A stretch of 64,000 bases of DNA from positions 21,075,808 through 21,139,807 of the forward strand of contig NC_088301.1 of the NCBI RefSeq assembly GCF_032854445.1, in the 5' to 3' direction. The notes beneath the pieces are model-generated. The model did not search any database and was not told the DNA's origin. It saw only the letters and a program-made list of their open reading frames with translations. The DNA comes from Liolophura sinensis (lineage: Eukaryota > Mollusca > Polyplacophora > Chitonida > Chitonidae). The position numbers were made by a program, and so were the translations under genes. Of this stretch, positions 58,450 to 64,000 are shown piece after piece; position 1 is the first letter of the stretch, and the number at the start of each line of letters is the position of its first letter.

Positions 58450-59070
58450 TACATCAACTTGACATATCAACCCGGCCAATCCTGCAAAGTCTATACAAGT
58501 ATATCAACAGCACCTGACATATCAACCCGGCCAATCCTGCAAAGTCTATACAAGTATATCAACAACACCTGACATATCAACCCGGCCAATCCTGCAAAGT
58601 CTATACAAGTATATCAACAGCACCTGACATATCAACGCGGCCAATCCTGCAAAGTCTATACAAGTATATCAACAGAACCTGACATATCAACCCGGCCAAT
58701 CCTGCAAAGTCTATACAAGTATATCAACAGCACCTGACATATCAACGCGGCCAATCCTGCAAAGTCTATACAAGTATATCAACAGAACCTGACATATCAA
58801 CCCGGCCAATCCTGCAAAGTCTATACAAGTATATCAACGGCACCTGACATATCAAGGCGGCCAATCCTGCAAAGTCTATACAAATGTATCAACAGCACCT
58901 GACATATCAACCCGACCAATTAAACAAAGTCTATACAAGTATATGAACAACCCTTGACATATCAACCTGGCAATTTTGGCAGTGTCTATACAGTTATGTC
59001 AACAACACTTGACATATCAACTCGATAAATTCCGCAGTGTCTATACAACTATGTCAATAGCACTTGACAT
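58450..59070. repeat. 55-bp tandem repeat
   Basis: The unit begins CCTGACATATCAACCCGGCC and continues AATCCTGCAAAGTCTATACA, AGTATATCAACAGCA. Starts fall exactly 55 bp apart (58513, 58568, 58623, 58678, 58733, 58788, 58843, 58898, 58953). The last two or three units are diverged. Two alternating variants (CCCGG and CGCGG) give a partly 110-bp pattern. Confidence 0.95.
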
Positions 59071-59230
59071 ATCAACCATGGAAGGAAACCCATGACCAAC
59101 ATGTTGATGACAGACCTCTCCACGTGTGACCAAAGAGGAAACCTGCCATTTTCTCTAATGTGTGACTTCGCCATACAGCTGTTATACTTTCTATTCTGGA
59201 CCAAGAGTTTCAACATTCACGTTGTCTTTT

Positions 59231-59355
59231 AATTTATTTACTTATTTGATTGGTCTTTTACGCCATACTCAAGAATACTTCATTTATACAACGGCATTCA
59301 ACATTATGGTGGGAAGAAACCGGACAGAGTTCGGAGGAAACCCACAACCATCAGC
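59231..59355 (-). mobile_element. SINE family A, truncated
   Basis: ATTTATTTACTTATTTGATT, GGTCTTTTACGCCATACTCA, CATTATGGTGGGAAGAAACC and GGAAACCCACAACCATC. The head half is absent. Confidence 0.85.
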
Positions 59356-59489
59356 TTCAAACAGTTTTCTTTTAATCCCTACTAAATGCCAATTTCTGGG
59401 CTCGTAACACATCGACATGTATAGGTCCTTCTGTTACTGATGAGTAACGATAGTTATTAACGATCTGATTAGCACGACGGCTGTTGGTT

Positions 59490-59628
59490 GTTTATTTATT
59501 TATTTATTTATTTGATTGGGGTTTTACGCCTTACTCAAGAATATTTCACTTGTAGGACGGAGTACAGCATTATGATGGGAGGAAACCAGACGGAGCCCGG
59601 ATGAAACTCACGACCACCCGTGGTCGCT
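59490..59628 (-). mobile_element. SINE family A, truncated
   Basis: Starts TTTATTTATTTATTTATTTA then TTGGGGTTTTACGCCTTACT and continues through GGAGCCCGGATGAAACTCAC to CCACCCGTGGTCGC. The head half is absent. Confidence 0.85.
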
Positions 59629-59823
59629 GTTTGTATACTTGAAGATTAACGTCGCTTTCAGTGTTGCTTCTCTCCAGGACCAAGGAGATTTTGCAGGATA
59701 TTTGTAGTTTCCCACATTCTCACTATTTGTGGGGTCTATTCGATCGAATATCTTAAGGCTTTAACTCAAAAATTCAAACACAGTTACAACTTAAATGTTT
59801 TGCTCTAAGAAGTTTAAAGTGTG

Positions 59824-60082
59824 TACACTCAAAAAATTATTCTGTTAATTTTAACAAAAAGTCTGTTGTCCCAGTCATGCTAAAATGTATTCGGAGATTG
59901 CGGCAGAATGTTCTGTTAAATATAACACAAATATTCCATTAATTCATCATAAAGATTCTACTAGACTAAGAGGATATCATGTTGAATAGGACAGAAGATT
60001 ATGCTATAATGGCAATATTTTCTAGCATCACGGAGACAACAGACTTTGTGTTAAAATTAACACATTAATTTTTTTGAGTGTA
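59824..60082. mobile_element. MITE family 1, best copy (259 bp)
   Basis: Terminal inverted repeats begin TACACTCAAAAAATTATTCT and end TTAATTTTTTTGAGTGTA, extending inward through AACAAAAAGTCTGTTGTC versus GACAACAGACTTTGTGTT. TA at each edge fits a Tc1/mariner-type target site. There is no coding capacity. Confidence 0.88.
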
Positions 60083-60680
60083 CAGTGAATGCAGGGCAAT
60101 GTACCAACCACATTTTGAATTATTTACTGCTTTGAGGTCGGATTTTTAAGCATTTGCAATTTATGATTTAAGTTAGTTGCGTGATAAATACGGGCCCAAG
60201 TGACAACGCGATCGACGGAGCTCGTGTCGCCGTTGCCAAGTACCCTCTGAAACCAAGCCTGTACAAAAATACACAAGGTGTGAACCACAGCCACGCTTTG
60301 TTTATAACTTGCACAGGAACATTAATGTGTGCCTTGCATACATCATCTTTATGTACATACATTTTTAATGAGTACCAAACAGTGTCCTCGCGATGCGCAT
60401 TTGTTCACATGCCGAGCTGCACAAACACATGTGGACGAAATGTGCACATTTGTGTTTTAAAAGTACTAACACTGGGTCAACTTCGTCTTGAACTTTAGAT
60501 AACCCTTTTTGCTGTAAGAGTGTCAGCCAATGATATGCCCAGACAAGAGATTGAACATGGTTGTCAAGGTATCCAGGAAAAGGCTTTGGACGCTCGGCCA
60601 TTAATATAACGTTGCACAGCAATTTTTGGATATATAAAAACAGCCAGAGCACAACAGTTAAGAATGTTATAAATCATTGA
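60083..60680. other. Intergenic, no gene seen
   Basis: Overlapping ORFs on both strands (60181-60498, 60365-60652) lack motifs. Part of the sequence (60310-60450) is weakly similar to the 32190-32340 region of ZP gene 1 intron 5, possibly an old dispersed repeat. Confidence 0.45.
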
Positions 60681-60686
60681 TTTATT
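60681..60686 (-). terminator. Polyadenylation signal AATAAA of ZP gene 4
   Basis: Forward TTTATT, 217 bases beyond the stop codon of the minus-strand gene. Confidence 0.55.
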
Positions 60687-60902
60687 TTCTATAATGAGAT
60701 CTACTTGTTAGACGGCAAAACAAGCCATATATATATGAAGCCTACTTCACAGGGTTCACACCCAGGCAAAAGTTTATATGGAAAGACGCCCCCACGGGTT
60801 ACAGAAGTATTGTCTAGTATTGTCAGCAAAAGACAAAAGAGTTGTGCTGACGGCAACTGATTATTACATCTTCAAATTGGTCACAAAGTGATGTTAGAAA
60901 TC

Positions 60903-63093
60903 TCAGGGTATGCTTTTCGGAGCCGAAGGTCTTGTTGACATCCGGCAAAACACAATCACAGAGGCGACAGCTGTGACAACGAGGAGAACTGTCAGGACGC
61001 TGACTGAGGCCACCATGACTGTACTTGTTTCGTCGCCTACTTGTTGTCCTGAAATCAGGATAATACGTTCATTTTTACAGCTGAAATTACGCGCCAGGAA
61101 CTGTTATACACTATCTCAAGATACACATGCAGTTAAGCAACTTACAATGTGAATCTTGTCCAATAAAAAACGGACAGAGGGACGGACGGACGGAAGGGCT
61201 GAGGGATAAGCTGAAAACAGTGTATCCCGTATACCCTCTGTGCACGGATATATAGCAGGCATCAAAATGCAGGAAATATACACAACATGTGCATCCACTA
61301 ATTTAATCTTTTCTAATTATGTGTCATCAAATGTAGATATCTGACATCAGGAAACCCTTGTAATCAGAAAGCTGACGCTCCGGGGTTCGTTTCACAAAGC
61401 GATTTCGGGAATTAATTGGTCTAAAGTTATAATTCAAATCAAACTCTCAAATCTTTGCATGAAATCGATAAAACTTTGTCCACGAAATCAGAGCCATAGT
61501 AGTACAATTTCAGTCAAGTTTTAGAATCCAGTTTCAAATATTTTGTTTTGTACTGTAATAAAGATTATACTTCTGGGATGGTTTTGACCAAACGTCTTCA
61601 TACTTAATTCGAATATTCAAACAGAGATACAATTAAAAATTCACTGATTCTTTACTGCAGAACAATGGACTAACCATCAGTTGACCTTTTTGAAGACTTG
61701 CAATTTATGACTTAGTTCTTAGTTTGCGTGATAATACGGATCTTGGACTTAAGACCAAAATGACTTTGAAAAGTACGCAGTCCCCGGAAGTAGACTAAGT
61801 CTGCACGTACCGGAAGAGGCCTGCTCTGGGTCCTGCGGCTGCTGATCAATGGCCGCTAATATCGTGTCATCCTCTACGATTATAGCGACTGAGGCTGACA
61901 CCATGGTGTCTGCAGTTTGCTGGGTGTCCTCGGCGGCTCGTCGCCTTCTGCCTTGCGTGTTGTACTCACAGTACTGTAAATAGAAACGGTAAGGATAATT
62001 AGAAATAAATCTAACATTACCGAATATAGTTTTGTATATGTGGAAAGGAAGTGAAATTGGTCAAGCCGTTAATTCTGTTTATGGAACCTAAAATGAAAGA
62101 AGAGGTTCACTCTGAGAAATAAAAAAATAAAATGGCCGAATTTTTACGATTCATTTTTAAGCTGTACGCTAAACACATAAACATAATTAAAGACGCACAT
62201 CATAATATTATTTAAAATGTACTGCATATACAGAGTAAAACCAGAGCATCGAAGACAGTGTGGTGGATGGCAATTGGTCACGCGTAAGCGGTGAAATACT
62301 GCCTCTGGTTACTTTACCTCAGTCGGTGTTTTATTTTAACTCTTCATACAAATGGAATAATAGTAGCACTTTACAAGCCGCCTGGCACCATGGCAATTAG
62401 GAAAAAAATGCGGTAATGTTAACTGTAATTTATTAGACGTCACTGGTTTAAAATTACTCAAAATGCTGTCTCGTCATCACATTTGGCACATAATCACATT
62501 AAAACATTCTAAAAAGGTCAAATTGAAAAACACATTACAAAAATCTGCAGACACATAAAAGATACATCACAGGTTTTATGTGTTTGAATAGCAACTTCTG
62601 ATTTATTTCTTTGCAAATGTGCATTTGAACCTGTACTGGTACGTGTATCTTCGATTGTTATTTACATGGGAGGTGAATATCCTTGGACAGGTTCAGCTAT
62701 GTAATAAATAGGTCATTGTAAAGTGTTTTGTACATTATAGAGTGGTATTGTTGTATGGAAAATCCGCCGACATCTCGTCCAATACGGATTTTTAGCACAA
62801 CATGGACTCGTACAACACCACTCCATGATATAGCCTACAAAATACTTCACAGTAACCTCATATTGGGCCTATTTTCCAGCGTTTCAATAATAACAATAAT
62901 AATAATTTTACATATATTATATTGAACAGCACTTACATTATCACAGCGAGTATCTCCTTCCTCGTAGCAGAAATTTACCAAGCAGGTTATGTACAGGAAT
63001 TTTGTGTTGCTGAGAATAAAAGCTTCGAAAGGTTCCGTGACGATATTATCGGAGGAGCGGTTAAAGGCAGAGATGTAGTTTCCTATGGCGCAC
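60903..63093 (-). CDS. ZP domain protein 4, C-terminal exons only (gene runs off the window)
   Basis: Three minus-strand exons match exons 7-9 of ZP genes 1 and 2, with the same phases. They are 63093-62937 (157 bases, same length), with CAIGNYISAF, EPFEAFILSN and CLVNFCYEEGDTRC; 61973-61811, with YCEYNTQGRRRRAAEDTQ, a furin-type RRRR site in the position of RKRR; and 61048-60903, with GQQVGDETSTV, a membrane helix (VSVLTVLLVVTAVASVIVF) and the tail CRMSTRPSAPKSIP before the stop. Splice sites are TTTTCAG/, /GTAAGT, TTTACAG/, /GTACGT and TTTCAG/. The earlier exons (signal peptide, ZP-N, linker and the first ZP-C exon) are not visible up to 64000 and should lie to the right. The sequence is clearly more diverged from genes 1 and 2 than those are from each other. 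The gene is tail-to-tail with ZP gene 3. Confidence 0.9.
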
Positions 63094-63229
63094 CTGAAAA
63101 TGAGATTGAGAAAACTTATAATTGTACATATCATGGTATAAAGTATTTGTGACTATAGTACCCCTGAGCACCAGGTGCCAGACCGAGCGAGCTTTATGTT
63201 TGTGTTTTAATAGTTGGCCATCTTCAGAA

Positions 63230-63386
63230 AGCGTGGGGATGGCTACCAGCAACGTCCGGATGGTAGTGGGTTTCCCAAGGGCTCTTTCGTGTTTCATCCC
63301 ACAATATTGTTGGTCGCTGTCGTAAAAGTGAAATATTCTCGAGTAAAGCGTAACAAAAAGATCAAATAAGTAAATACATAAATAAA
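63230..63386 (+). mobile_element. SINE family A, diverged 3' part, in the intron of ZP gene 4
   Basis: CAACGTCCGGATGGTAGTGG, GGTTTCCCAAGGGCTCTTTC, GTCGTAAAAGTGAAATATTC and a loosened tail (AATAAGTAAATACATAAATA). Confidence 0.78.
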
Positions 63387-63389
63387 TCT

Positions 63390-64000
63390 GTGAGATATTG
63401 ATGAACATGAGGCAAAACACCAATGACAAAAAAAAATAAATAAATCTTGAAAAATTTTTCTACAAACTTCTGGTGGTAAACACTTTCCAGACCCTAAATA
63501 AATATATACACATAGGCCCTACTCCTTACAGCGCATGCCCCGCCCTCTTCATTTCGCTTTACGTGTACATCGCTGCCATCACTAGACAAGCTTGACCTTT
63601 TGTGTGACACACGTAAGCTGGTTCACCACTAATGTCAGCGTTCTCCAATAAAATTGTTTCAGGTGTCTATTAGAATCACGTTGCCCACACTTTAGATGAA
63701 AAGAATGCATGTGTATCATTTATTAATAGAAACAAAGGAATACTATTCCAGGTATTTGATTTGGTTTATTTCACTGGTGTTTAACGTTGTACTCAGGAAC
63801 TCTTTCGAGTTCTGATCAGTTATACAAAATATACCCAGTGTGTATATACGGTTCAAACAATTTCACCGTCAACAACAGCTTTAACTGATGAAGGAAACAG
63901 TATATATGCATTCCCGTAATATTTCAAGCCTGACGTTTGAATATCATTCTTAAACTTTGATGGCCAAATTATAGATATAGACGAGTACTGGGAGACTAAA
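63390..64000. other. Window end, probably intron of ZP gene 4
   Basis: No ZP exon motif is visible on the minus strand here. A TTTCACTGGTGTTTAACGTT phrase at about 63770 is a SINE tail relic. Confidence 0.45.

Noticed and set aside
56074-60680. Hidden ZP-C exons completing ZP gene 3
   Set aside because: I searched both strands for the cysteine-rich ZP-C motifs and saw none. The region is repeats and AT-rich spacer.

Overview
The window is animal nuclear DNA, most likely from a mollusc (a bivalve or a vetigastropod-like snail). The reasons are spliced genes with GT-AG introns, AT-rich spacer, many short tRNA-headed SINEs of types I associate with molluscs, CR1-like and DIRS-like retroelements, MITEs and abundant minisatellites. 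There are no bacterial operons, CRISPR arrays or rRNA genes. I had no database access, so the species is an inference.

The main content is a cluster of zona pellucida (ZP) domain genes in the right half. ZP gene 1 (CDS 29094-34425, +) and ZP gene 2 (41327-46710, +) are tandem paralogues, each with nine coding exons and identical intron phases. Each encodes a signal peptide, a ZP-N half, a linker, a ZP-C half with eight cysteines, a furin-type RKRR site and a C-terminal membrane helix: a secreted-then-cleaved polymer subunit of the egg-coat type. ZP gene 3 (51812-56073, +) keeps only the signal peptide and ZP-N exons, then a Thr/Pro repeat and an acidic tail; it has no ZP-C half and no membrane anchor. 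ZP gene 4 (60903-63093, -) is the 3' part of a further full-type copy on the opposite strand, running out of the window. Genes 1 and 2 share a promoter block (AACGTCAC element, TATA box, noncoding first exon). Several of their introns carry homologous minisatellites that have expanded to different extents.

The left half (1-28 kb) is mostly repeats. It holds a degenerate satellite of roughly 180 bp (1-1930), a LINE 3' fragment (about 3.3-3.85 kb), a small two-exon gene for a Cys-rich secreted protein (10531-12038, -), an almost complete but decayed CR1-like LINE (about 19.08-24.55 kb, -) and a decayed DIRS-order element with RT, RNase H and tyrosine recombinase pieces (about 25.4-27.5 kb, -). 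A few isolated exon-like ORFs remain unassigned.

Between and inside the genes lie three SINE families, one MITE family (four copies, one with an internal minisatellite), a probable solo LTR inserted in a SINE with a 4-bp target duplication, and tandem repeats with 21, 25, 26, 30 and 55-bp units.

Functionally, the ZP proteins would be secreted and would polymerise through ZP-N/ZP-C after furin cleavage. The ZP-N-only protein could act as a non-anchored partner or modifier of the same matrix. That role is inference; the gene structures are read directly from the sequence.
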